From Thermocladium sp. UBA166 (GTDB lineage: Archaea; Thermoproteota; Thermoprotei; Thermoproteales; Thermocladiaceae): a stretch of 64,000 nt of DNA. The notes beneath the pieces are model-generated. The model saw only the letters and a list, made by a program, of their open reading frames with translations. It did no database searches and had not been told where the DNA came from. Made by a program: the position numbers and the translations under genes. Below are positions 49,359 to 56,635 of this stretch, piece by piece (position 1 is the first letter of the stretch; each line of letters starts with the position of its first letter). The stretch covers positions 5,803 through 69,802 of the forward strand of contig DAHE01000006.1 in the NCBI GenBank assembly GCA_002508315.1. Direction: 5' to 3'.

Positions 49359-50525
49359 ATGACCAAGAAAATCCTGGTCCTAGGCGGCGGCGTTGGGGGC
49401 GTGGTCGCCGCCAAGAAGCTAGCCGAGAGGCTGAGGGGCAGGGCTGACTTCGAAATAACAATAATAAACGACACCGATTACTACCTGCTTCCGCCGCTCT
49501 TGGTCAACATAGCGTTGGGCGACTTAGACCCAGCCCAAGCTCAGTTGCCTTTATCCATGCTGGCGAAGAGGGGGGTGAAGTACGTCAAGGCAAACATAAC
49601 CAAGGTTGATCCAGAGAACAGGACTGTGGAGACGGACAAGGGGAAGTTCACCTATGATTACTTGATAGCTAGCCTGGGCATCGAGAACGACTTCAAGACG
49701 TACAATCTAGGGGTGGGGTACCACAACTTCTCCCTGGACGGCGCGCTAAAGCTGAGGGAGGCGCTGAGAAGCTTCAGCGGCGGTAACGTCGTGGTCTTCA
49801 CGCCCGAACCCATCTATAGATGCGGCGTCTATCCCTTCGAGATAGTAGGCCAACTCGATACTGTGTTCAGGAAGAGGGGCATCCGCGATAAGGTTAACAT
49901 AACCTTGATCCACCCATTCGAGAAGCCGATACAGCCCCTTGGGCCTGAGGCCGTCAAGACGACCATGGAGGTATTCAAGCAGAAGGGCATAAACTACGTG
50001 GGTAATGCTAGGCCCGTGGAGGTTGATGACAAGAACAAAACAGTAGTCACCACCAGCGATAAGGTGAAGTATGACTTATTGATAACGGTTCCCCCCGCCA
50101 GGCTGCCGAAACCATTCGAGGGAACGTCGTTGGTAGTCGATACTCCAATGGGCAAGTGGACGGCCGCTAATGTGTACACGGGCAGGAGCCCCAAGTTCGA
50201 CGACGTCTACCTACCGGGAGAGCACTCGATGCCAACAATAGGACTACCGACCGCCGGCGTTCCCGTTCACTTCACGGCGCTGGCTAGCGCAGGAACCATA
50301 GCGGGTGAAATACTGGGGCAACCAATAGACCCAGCCCAGATAAACGCGATGACATGCGCGATGGATTATGGAGAGCTGGGGTTGATGTTCAACTGCGACA
50401 TAAAGCTGGACATCGGCAATAACAAGGCCAATTGGATAGGCAATTGCTACAGCATACTGACTTCCCCCCTAGGTAAGCTTATAAAGGACGTGTTCTACAA
50501 AACTTGGCTAAAGACCACGATGTAG
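49359..50525 (+). CDS. sqr: Sulfide:quinone oxidoreductase-like flavoprotein
   Basis: 388 residues. FAD-binding LGGGVGGVVAAKKLAERL at the N-terminus, a second flavin-side motif around FSLDGALKLREAL, and CGVYPFE and the TCAMDYGELGLMFNCD region provide the cysteines expected for sulfide oxidation (about residues 148, 330 and 347). It oxidises sulfide to sulfur or polysulfide and reduces membrane quinone. Its ATG lies 27 bp after a TTAAAATA box, so it can be transcribed separately. A DUF1641 gene stands on each side. Confidence 0.88.
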   Translation: MTKKILVLGGGVGGVVAAKKLAERLRGRADFEITIINDTDYYLLPPLLVNIALGDLDPAQAQLPLSMLAKRGVKYVKANITKVDPENRTVETDKGKFTYDYLIASLGIENDFKTYNLGVGYHNFSLDGALKLREALRSFSGGNVVVFTPEPIYRCGVYPFEIVGQLDTVFRKRGIRDKVNITLIHPFEKPIQPLGPEAVKTTMEVFKQKGINYVGNARPVEVDDKNKTVVTTSDKVKYDLLITVPPARLPKPFEGTSLVVDTPMGKWTAANVYTGRSPKFDDVYLPGEHSMPTIGLPTAGVPVHFTALASAGTIAGEILGQPIDPAQINAMTCAMDYGELGLMFNCDIKLDIGNNKANWIGNCYSILTSPLGKLIKDVFYKTWLKTTM

Positions 50526-50534
50526 GTGATGATG

Positions 50535-51008
50535 ATGACCGAGACAACAACTCAAACTCAGAACATGGATGAGAAACTGCTAGAGATGATAACGATGCTG
50601 TCGGAGAACATGGATGAGGTCAAGGGACTGCTCGATCAAGTGATAGAACTGAAACGCAGCGGAGCCCTTGACTCCCTAATGCTGATAATAAATAAGTTCG
50701 AGGAGATAATCCAGTATCTATTCCAGGAACCGGCGCTGTTCAGGTTATTGTCCGTTTTACTGGATGGATCTATGCAGACAATGAATAGGCTGGACGCTCA
50801 GGACGTGATAAAGCTGAAGGAGACGATACAATCCCTGGGCGGGTGCATGGGTAAGAACATCAACATGGAGACCATATCCAACGCAAAGCCGGTGAACGGC
50901 GTCTTCGGATTGATGAGCGCGTTAAATGACCCCGACATAAAGAAGGGGCTGGGAGTGGCGATGCAGCTCCTCAAGATAATGGGCAGCTGCACATCAAAGA
51001 AACAATGA
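50535..51008 (+). CDS. DUF1641 protein, long form
   Basis: 157 residues. Helical N-terminal region (MLSENMDEVKGLLDQVIELK) and a C-terminal core SNAKPVNGVFGLMSALNDPDIKKGLGVAMQLLKIMGSC that matches the copy before sqr. Several start codons follow each other directly after the sqr stop (GTG ATG ATG ATG); 50535 is chosen because the Shine-Dalgarno GGTGA (50525-50529) is 5 nt upstream of it. Probably a partner or membrane tether of SQR. Confidence 0.87.
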   Translation: MTETTTQTQNMDEKLLEMITMLSENMDEVKGLLDQVIELKRSGALDSLMLIINKFEEIIQYLFQEPALFRLLSVLLDGSMQTMNRLDAQDVIKLKETIQSLGGCMGKNINMETISNAKPVNGVFGLMSALNDPDIKKGLGVAMQLLKIMGSCTSKKQ

Positions 51009-51012
51009 CCCC

Positions 51013-51696
51013 CTATACGGGGGACCCCATTTTTTCCCTATAGATGTTGTCGAACCTAGTGCTGAATATGAAGAGCGGGTTCCTATCCATGCTGCTCTTT
51101 AACTCTCTCACCGCTATTGAGTAGAGAATCTTCAATATTATGGAGTCCGCCGATTCCATTCCATCCGGGACAACGTTTACCTTGAACTGCTTCGCCGTCC
51201 TCATGGCCCAATCCGAGCAGTACTGATGCTCAGGGCACTCACTCTCGCATAGCGGCATCCTGGTCGTCGGAGTCCTCAATATGAACTTGCCCTTCCTGGA
51301 ATCAATGAAAGCCCCATAACTGCTCAGCATCTTTATCACAGTGTTATCATCATCATGCTCTATAGAGTACCCTAGGTAAACCAAGGCCGTGGGTATGTAG
51401 TATATCCTGTTCGCCTCCCTGGTCAAGTTGAGCCTCTTGGTCTCCACTGCGCTTAATTGCCTTATCCATCCCAACTCCTCCAGTGATTTTATATGTCTAT
51501 GCACAGCGCCCTTCAAGAGGTGAAGCTTAGCCGATGCTTCGGTGACCGTGGCTGGCCCATTCGCCAATATACCCATCAATTCATACTTGAGGGGAGCCTC
51601 TATTAATTCATCGAAGGCTGACTTCGGCAGCAACGCTATCGTCTGAACGGGCAGGTGATTGCCCCCCACAACTCCTTCCAATACCCTTATTGTCAT
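51013..51696 (-). CDS. Winged-helix regulator with a C-terminal cysteine cluster (SQR-linked)
   Basis: 227 residues. The wHTH at about 30-95 is APLKYELMGILANGPATVTEASAKLHLLKGAVHRHIKSLEELGWI. A second domain holds YGAFIDSRKGKFIL (127-140) and C150-x3-C154-x5-C160, followed by a helix. This domain matches the regulator at 40785-41414 ([13 protein letters not shown], then the Cys cluster). It converges with the SQR/DUF1641 cluster (4-bp gap) and is a good candidate for its sulfide- or redox-sensing regulator. Confidence 0.8.
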   Translation of the reverse strand: MTIRVLEGVVGGNHLPVQTIALLPKSAFDELIEAPLKYELMGILANGPATVTEASAKLHLLKGAVHRHIKSLEELGWIRQLSAVETKRLNLTREANRIYYIPTALVYLGYSIEHDDDNTVIKMLSSYGAFIDSRKGKFILRTPTTRMPLCESECPEHQYCSDWAMRTAKQFKVNVVPDGMESADSIILKILYSIAVRELKSSMDRNPLFIFSTRFDNIYREKMGSPV

Positions 51697-51776
51697 TCCC
51701 GGTCTCTGCTATTTCCTGCACATGGTTACTACAAATATAAATCCTACTCCTGTATTCATTTAGAGCGCAAGGCTAG

Positions 51777-52802
51777 ATGAACGAGGCAATCAACGTGAGG
51801 AGGACCTTAGTTCAAGTGGGGACGGAGTACCCAATGGTGGGCACCCTGGCCTTCGGCATAGTGGACAGGGGGACAAACGTAGTGGAGGTTAGACCCACAT
51901 CCATCTGCGCCTTGTCATGCATCTTCTGCTCCGTGAATGCCGGCCCCAAATCTCGGGCCAGGGCCGCGGAGTACATAGTGGATCCAGACGCATTAGCTAA
52001 CGCGGTGGAGGAGGTGGCCTCATATAAGGGAACCCGCGTCGAGGCCCATATAGATGGAATGGGGGATCCCGGCAACTACCCCTACCTCGTGGATCTGGTC
52101 CAGAAAATAAGGGAGAGGGTGGATGCGATATCGATGCAGACCAGGCTATACATGCTCAGCGAGCCCAAGATAAAGGAGCTGGAGGAGGCTGGATTAACCA
52201 GGATAAACTTGAGCATTGATGCACTGCTCCCACCCCTTGCGCGCAGGCTGTCTGGAAATAACTCCTACGACGTGAACTCCGTGCTCAGGAAGCTGGGCTT
52301 CATACTCAACAACACGAAGCTTCAAGTCATTATCTCCCCCGTGCTTCTGCCAGGCTTGAATGAAGGCGAGATGGAGAAAATGGGGCGATTAGTCATGGCA
52401 TTGAGAATGGGTGATAGGATAAAGTACCCCCTCCTAATACAGAAGTACTTGAGACACAAGCGAGGAAGAAATCCCATAGATGAGGAGAATTGGGAGCCGT
52501 TCTGGAACCGCTTAAGGGAACTCTCACGCAAAGTTGGGCTGGACCTGATACCGACGGGGGAGTCCATGTCGATAGTCCCAGCCAAGGAACTGCCGAAGCC
52601 CTACAACGTGGGCGATGTAGTGGAGGTCAGAATGCTCTCGCCCGGCATATTCAACGGAGAGTGCCTGGCAGTCCCGCTGCGTAGGACGGGGTCCAACATA
52701 TACGATAGGGTGATAACGATAGTGGGCCGCCCATGCATTCCAAACAAGAGAACCAGGACAAGAATAATAAGGAATAAGGACAACATATTCATAGGCACGT
52801 AG
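51777..52802 (+). CDS. Archaeal radical SAM protein with C-terminal TRAM-like domain
   Basis: 341 residues. The radical SAM motif is C44-x3-C48-x2-C51 (CALSCIFC) after VEVRPTS. The TIM-barrel region includes HIDGMGDPGNYPYL and NLSIDALLPPLARRLSG. The C-terminal 65 residues (VGDVVEVRMLSPGIFNGECLAVPLR) look like a small OB/TRAM-like RNA-binding fold. This is the archaeal COG2100-type arrangement, whose substrate is unknown but may be RNA. It diverges from the Cys-cluster regulator. Confidence 0.85.
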   Translation: MNEAINVRRTLVQVGTEYPMVGTLAFGIVDRGTNVVEVRPTSICALSCIFCSVNAGPKSRARAAEYIVDPDALANAVEEVASYKGTRVEAHIDGMGDPGNYPYLVDLVQKIRERVDAISMQTRLYMLSEPKIKELEEAGLTRINLSIDALLPPLARRLSGNNSYDVNSVLRKLGFILNNTKLQVIISPVLLPGLNEGEMEKMGRLVMALRMGDRIKYPLLIQKYLRHKRGRNPIDEENWEPFWNRLRELSRKVGLDLIPTGESMSIVPAKELPKPYNVGDVVEVRMLSPGIFNGECLAVPLRRTGSNIYDRVITIVGRPCIPNKRTRTRIIRNKDNIFIGT

Positions 52803-52875
52803 GCCCGCCTTGCCCCCAGCGATGCCGCGCGTCGATTACGTGGGCCCAGCTATGGAGGCCTAGGGAGTCCACGCA

Positions 52876-54687
52876 TCATTTTTCCCTGCTCGAGTCCACG
52901 AAGTAGTAGAATTCATTAAGCCCTCTCTGCGTCCTATCCAGAACTGAGCCCTTCTTATTGAACCTAGGCCGCCCCGTGCTGGAGTCCCGTCTGAACGTCA
53001 TGTCTTGCATCTTGAGGAACTGATTCATAGCGGTTCTGAGATCCGACGGCGGCTCCGCGATTCCACTCGCGCCTGGCTCTCCATGGAACACCAGAGCTGC
53101 TGTGCTGATCCTATCCAGCATAGTTATGTCGTGCTCCACGACGAACGCCAAGGCCTCCTTCTCCGTTATGGTCTTCACCAATACGTGCGCGACCCGCATC
53201 CTCTGCTCCACGTCTAGGTACGCCATCGGCTCATCGAATACATAAACATCAGCGCCACGAAGCAAAGCAGCAGCAATAGCAACCCTCTGCAACTCACCAC
53301 CACTCAACTCAGAAAGCAACCTATCCATTAACGGGATCAAGGTGAAGCCATTCGCTAGGTCCGGCCAATGTATGTTGGATTGATACTCCGACCCGGCGAT
53401 GCTGACCATGTAATTGCCAACGGTCATATCGCCCAACTTCATGGCTATGTCGCTAACGTACTGCGGCTTATAACTCATAGTAACGCTTCCGTAGGGCACT
53501 ATGGTACCCTCATCCGGCTCCAATGCGCCGGCCAGCATTTTAGCGAAAGTGCTCTTCCCAATTCCATTGGGTCCTATTATCCCTATCACCTCCCCCCTAA
53601 ATGCCTTGCCCGGCATTACCGACAACTCGAACGATCCCACCCTCTTCCTAAGTTGAGTCCACTCCAGCAAAAGCTTATCCTCCCGGACATTGCGGGAGGG
53701 GGGATTCATGTTGAATTTGACGGGCTCCTTCCTGATCAGCATGTTTTCATCTACCAAGTACCCCTTCAAGTACTCGTTTATGCCCTCCTTAACGCCCTTA
53801 ACGTGAGATGATATGCCATATGCCCCCGGCTTCCCATATAGTATAACCACCAAGTCGGATAGGTAATCCATTATTGCCAAATCATGATCTATCGCCAAGA
53901 CGTACTTGCCCTCCTCCGCCAGCTCCCTTATGGCGTTGGCTACCCTGAACCGCTCTATTATGTCCAAGTGAGTTGTCGGCTCATCGAATACATAAACATC
54001 AGCGCCACGAAGCAAAGCAGCAGCAATAGCAACCCTCTGCAACTCACCACCACTCAACTCAGAAAGCAACCTATCCCCCAAGTGAGATAGATTCAGCTTC
54101 CCCATAACCTCATCCACGGCCTTCTCGTCTCCCCTCACCTTGTAGAGAACATCCTTGACCCTCCCCTTAACATACATGGGAATGGCCTCTATGTACTGAG
54201 TCTTGTGAACCACCCTCAAATCCTTCGAGTACAGCCTCTCCATGTATGTCTGCATCTCGGTGCCCTTGAAGTATTGAATCACGGTGGACTCGCTGGAGTT
54301 ATTGGAGCACAGGTTCGGCTTCACCTCGCCGCTCAATATCTTGGCTATGGTGGTCTTGCCCAACGCGTTCTGGCCTATTATTCCAATTACCTTGCCGGGC
54401 TTCAATATGGGAAGCCTGAAGAGCTTGAAGCCGCTGGGGCCATACTGATGAACGCACTCCCCCTCCAGCTCGGCCGGGGTGTTGATTATGGTTATAGCAT
54501 CGAAGGGGCACTTCTTAATGCATATGCCGCACGCTGTGCATAGATCTGTTATCACCGGCTTCTTGATCTCCTCGTCGAAGTAAATGGCTCTCTTCCCCGT
54601 CCTCACCAATGGGCAAAAGCGTATGCACTCCTGGGTGCACTTCTTGGGCTGGCACCTATCATTATCCACTACTGCTATCCTGCTCAT
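52876..54687 (-). CDS. ABCE1 / Rli1 ribosome-recycling ATPase
   Basis: 603 residues. Two [4Fe-4S] clusters at the N-terminus: C12, C17, C21, C25 and C50, C53, C56, C60. Two ABC domains follow, each with Walker A (GIIGQNALGKTT, GIIGPNGIGKST) and signature LSGGELQRVAIAAALL. ABCE1 splits the post-termination ribosome with aRF1/Pelota. Residues 204-238 and 454-488 are encoded by two DNA segments that are identical over 101 bp and use T-ending codons unlike the rest of the gene. An ATATTTAAGG box lies 27 bp upstream of the ATG. Confidence 0.97.
   Translation of the reverse strand: MSRIAVVDNDRCQPKKCTQECIRFCPLVRTGKRAIYFDEEIKKPVITDLCTACGICIKKCPFDAITIINTPAELEGECVHQYGPSGFKLFRLPILKPGKVIGIIGQNALGKTTIAKILSGEVKPNLCSNNSSESTVIQYFKGTEMQTYMERLYSKDLRVVHKTQYIEAIPMYVKGRVKDVLYKVRGDEKAVDEVMGKLNLSHLGDRLLSELSGGELQRVAIAAALLRGADVYVFDEPTTHLDIIERFRVANAIRELAEEGKYVLAIDHDLAIMDYLSDLVVILYGKPGAYGISSHVKGVKEGINEYLKGYLVDENMLIRKEPVKFNMNPPSRNVREDKLLLEWTQLRKRVGSFELSVMPGKAFRGEVIGIIGPNGIGKSTFAKMLAGALEPDEGTIVPYGSVTMSYKPQYVSDIAMKLGDMTVGNYMVSIAGSEYQSNIHWPDLANGFTLIPLMDRLLSELSGGELQRVAIAAALLRGADVYVFDEPMAYLDVEQRMRVAHVLVKTITEKEALAFVVEHDITMLDRISTAALVFHGEPGASGIAEPPSDLRTAMNQFLKMQDMTFRRDSSTGRPRFNKKGSVLDRTQRGLNEFYYFVDSSREK
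53226..53326 (-). repeat. 101-bp perfect repeat inside ABCE1 (second ABC domain)
   Basis: Identical base for base to 53976-54076. It encodes the signature-to-Walker B segment of domain 2 (residues 454-488). The repeat is rich in GCT, GTT, ATT and CGT codons, whereas flanking codons end mostly in C or G. Confidence 0.95.
53976..54076 (-). repeat. 101-bp perfect repeat inside ABCE1 (first ABC domain)
   Basis: The partner of 53226-53326, encoding residues 204-238 of domain 1. The match ends abruptly at both sides (A/G mismatch at the left edge, ATTA versus CCCA at the right edge), as in a gene-conversion tract. Confidence 0.95.
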
Positions 54688-54760
54688 TTTGAATCGCCGA
54701 GACGGCGCTCCTTAAATATTATTATGCATGCTTCACCAACTGCTCCCGGGAAAATAGGCA

Positions 54761-55051
54761 TTAATCCTCGGACTCCCCGCCGCGCTCGTCCTCGTATAAA
54801 TTCTCCAATAATTGCTTTTGATAATCCTCTATCATTTCCTTCTCCTCCTCCGACAAGCTATCCTTCTCCTCCTCTACCACTGCTATCTTCCTGTGCTTGT
54901 CCTCGCCTATCTCCTTTGTCTGAACATAGGATGACTTGGCCTTCGCGTCAACATCCTCTTCATAACCGCACTTAGGGCACCGCAGCACTTGCCTTCCATT
55001 TTTGCCCTTGGCAGGCACCATCAAGGTACCACATTTAGGACAAAATCTCAT
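54761..55051 (-). CDS. RPB9/TFS-type zinc-ribbon protein lacking the C-terminal ribbon
   Basis: 96 residues. One zinc ribbon C4-x2-C7 ... C25-x2-C28 (FCPKCGTLMVP, RCPKCGYEED) as in the N-terminal domain of transcription factor S and RPB9. The usual second ribbon with the DE catalytic hairpin is absent; instead the C-terminus (60-96) is a strongly acidic helix. It could be a regulatory TFS paralogue that binds RNA polymerase without cleaving RNA. A TTTTAAAGG box 26 bp upstream supports the ATG. Confidence 0.8.
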   Translation of the reverse strand: MRFCPKCGTLMVPAKGKNGRQVLRCPKCGYEEDVDAKAKSSYVQTKEIGEDKHRKIAVVEEEKDSLSEEEKEMIEDYQKQLLENLYEDERGGESED

Positions 55052-55505
55052 TGGATTAGGTTCCTCATTCCCCTTTAAAACCTTTCCTCATGCAAGGCTC
55101 CAGCCAACTAAATAAAATTAAGAAACGCCGAGCCCGGCAATAATTTAATCTATCACAGAGGAACCGAGCAGTAGCCGGAATTAGTTTACACAATCCCCCA
55201 CCGCGAATTGTACGGCTTGTAGTTTACCCCAATGGATTTCCACAGCCGACTGCACGCAATACAGTTGGAAACTAACTGGAGCTATGATTTGCCGTTTATA
55301 CGGGAAGGATTAAAACTCCTCCTCCCACTCAGACTCGAATTCCTCCTCCCACTCCTCCTCTTCATCCCACTCTTCCTCCATTGATAGGCGGGGCATGCTA
55401 TCCACCATACCCTTCCACTCCGGCTGCATTTTAAAAGCATTGCTACCACATCTCCCAGTTAACCTATCACGTACGGCAATCCAACAATGAGCCGTGGAGG
55501 GATGA
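55052..55505. other. Intergenic region with a tiny acidic ORF
   Basis: 454 bases. The only supported item is the acidic 32-codon ORF at 55310-55408 (minus). The stretch 55081-55300 shows no ORF, C/D boxes or tRNA. Confidence 0.5.
55310..55408 (-). CDS. Acidic Trp-rich microprotein (32 residues), unrecognised
   Basis: Starts MVDSMPRLSMEEEWDEEEEW and ends in FESEWEEEF: 15 Glu/Asp-rich positions with Trp or Phe every four to six residues. A TTTTAAAA box (55429-55436) lies about 25 bp before the ATG, the spacing of real leaderless genes in this window. An earlier in-frame ATG (about 55429) overlaps that box. The DNA repeats a CTCCTCCCACTC-like unit, so simple-sequence slippage is an alternative. 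Acidic aromatic peptides of this kind can bind basic protein surfaces. Confidence 0.4.
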   Translation of the reverse strand: MVDSMPRLSMEEEWDEEEEWEEEFESEWEEEF

Positions 55506-56315
55506 CTAGCTTGAAATTATCTTGCCTATTTTGCTGAGGGCATCGCGCAAGCCAGCGGTATCTATTTTACTGTCCTTATTAAATGAAATGGGACTGATCA
55601 CCAAGGAGTCCCGGCGATATAGCCAGTAGGCATCGCTGCCTGGATCCAATTCATCAAATTCATGCCCCCATCTCCAGAATATCGGGGATCCACGGGGATC
55701 CACGGATTTAACCAATTCCTCCTTAAATAATCGCCTGCTCAATGCATTGGTCACCACAACCTCGCCGTTCCATTTAATGGGGTCAGGAGCATTTATGCTC
55801 AACACATCGATTCCAGAGAACCAGCCCTTGGCCTCTATTATCCCCATTATAGTTGACGCTATGGAACTGGCAGGCTTGAAATATTCTACGGGGATGCCGG
55901 AGTTGATGAACTTCTTGTCCTGTGGAACTACCATGGATACAGCGATTCCGGGCAAGCCCATCAGCGATGCTTGAATCGCTGCGCCTATGGTTCCACTTAT
56001 GAAAAGAGATTCCAAGCCGACGTTCTCGCCCAGGTTTATGCCGCTCACCACGGCGTCGGGTTGGAACATCTTCACTCCTATGAACACGGCGTCGGCCGGC
56101 GTTCCATCTATTGCATAAACGCCGTCTATGGGATACCCCAACTCCCTGTGAATCAACCGAAGCGGCTTGTCATAGGTACGCGCAGATCCAATGCTGCTCC
56201 TCTGAACCTCCGGGGCAATTACATGTATTTCGTGCCCGTTCTCATGGAGCTCCATTGCCAATGCACGCAGGCCAGGGGAGTCTATTCCATCATCGTTTGT
56301 CAAGAGCAACTTCAT
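55506..56315 (-). CDS. surE: 5'-nucleotidase SurE
   Basis: 269 residues. The SurE motif LLTNDDGIDSPGLRAL at the N-terminus gives the metal-binding Asp pair, and SGINLGENVGLESLFISGTIGAAIQASLMGLPGIAVS is the conserved core. SurE removes phosphate from nucleoside 5'- or 3'-monophosphates. The enzyme is a stress-linked housekeeping phosphatase in thermophiles. The gene diverges from the surface-protein gene over a region holding repeat A2. Confidence 0.96.
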   Translation of the reverse strand: MKLLLTNDDGIDSPGLRALAMELHENGHEIHVIAPEVQRSSIGSARTYDKPLRLIHRELGYPIDGVYAIDGTPADAVFIGVKMFQPDAVVSGINLGENVGLESLFISGTIGAAIQASLMGLPGIAVSMVVPQDKKFINSGIPVEYFKPASSIASTIMGIIEAKGWFSGIDVLSINAPDPIKWNGEVVVTNALSRRLFKEELVKSVDPRGSPIFWRWGHEFDELDPGSDAYWLYRRDSLVISPISFNKDSKIDTAGLRDALSKIGKIISS

Positions 56316-56635
56316 ACCGCGAAGGATTTATCGCCGTTCATTCATCTATTTAAGCGTTTTGGACAGTGAGCTACCCCATCCGTATGGGCGGGGCGCCTCC
56401 GTCTAGCGGCGGAGATTTGCTTCCCACGGGGGCTACTCCTCACGGAAGTAGGGTCTTCCGCCCCTTAATCCTCGATAGGGTTGATTGGATGCGTCATTCT
56501 TCTCCATCATGTTATGACTGCGTAAATCGCCGACTGCTTGAGCGCAGTACACGTATACGTCAATCACTGCCACGTGGTTTTGCCATTCCTATCCTAAACG
56601 ATTATTATATATTTAGAACAAGGGGGTATGAATTC
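56316..56635. other. Intergenic region containing repeat A2 and the surface-protein promoter
   Basis: 320 bases between the surE start and the next plus-strand gene. The left half is the GC-rich repeat A2; the right half ends in TTATATATTTAG (56603-56614), the TATA box of the following gene. A long frame through the region has no start signal at the promoter distance and is not considered coding. Confidence 0.5.
56371..56450 (-). repeat. Orphan IS200/IS605-type right end, copy A2
   Basis: Plus-strand landmarks: CCCAT/ATGGG stem, exact TGGGCGGGGC (56385-56394), then CTCCG (56397-56401) / CGGAG (56410-56414), then a CTACT/AGTAG-type stem near 56433-56450. On the minus strand it ends in GGGGTAGCTCAC. 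It aligns with copy A1 through both stems, whose bases differ in compensating pairs, indicating a conserved RNA or single-strand DNA fold. No tnpB is present. Confidence 0.5.

Noticed and set aside
56366..56635. N-terminal extension of the surface protein by 90 residues
   Set aside because: It would begin upstream of the TATA box and within the A2 repeat, and it would place the signal peptide internally.
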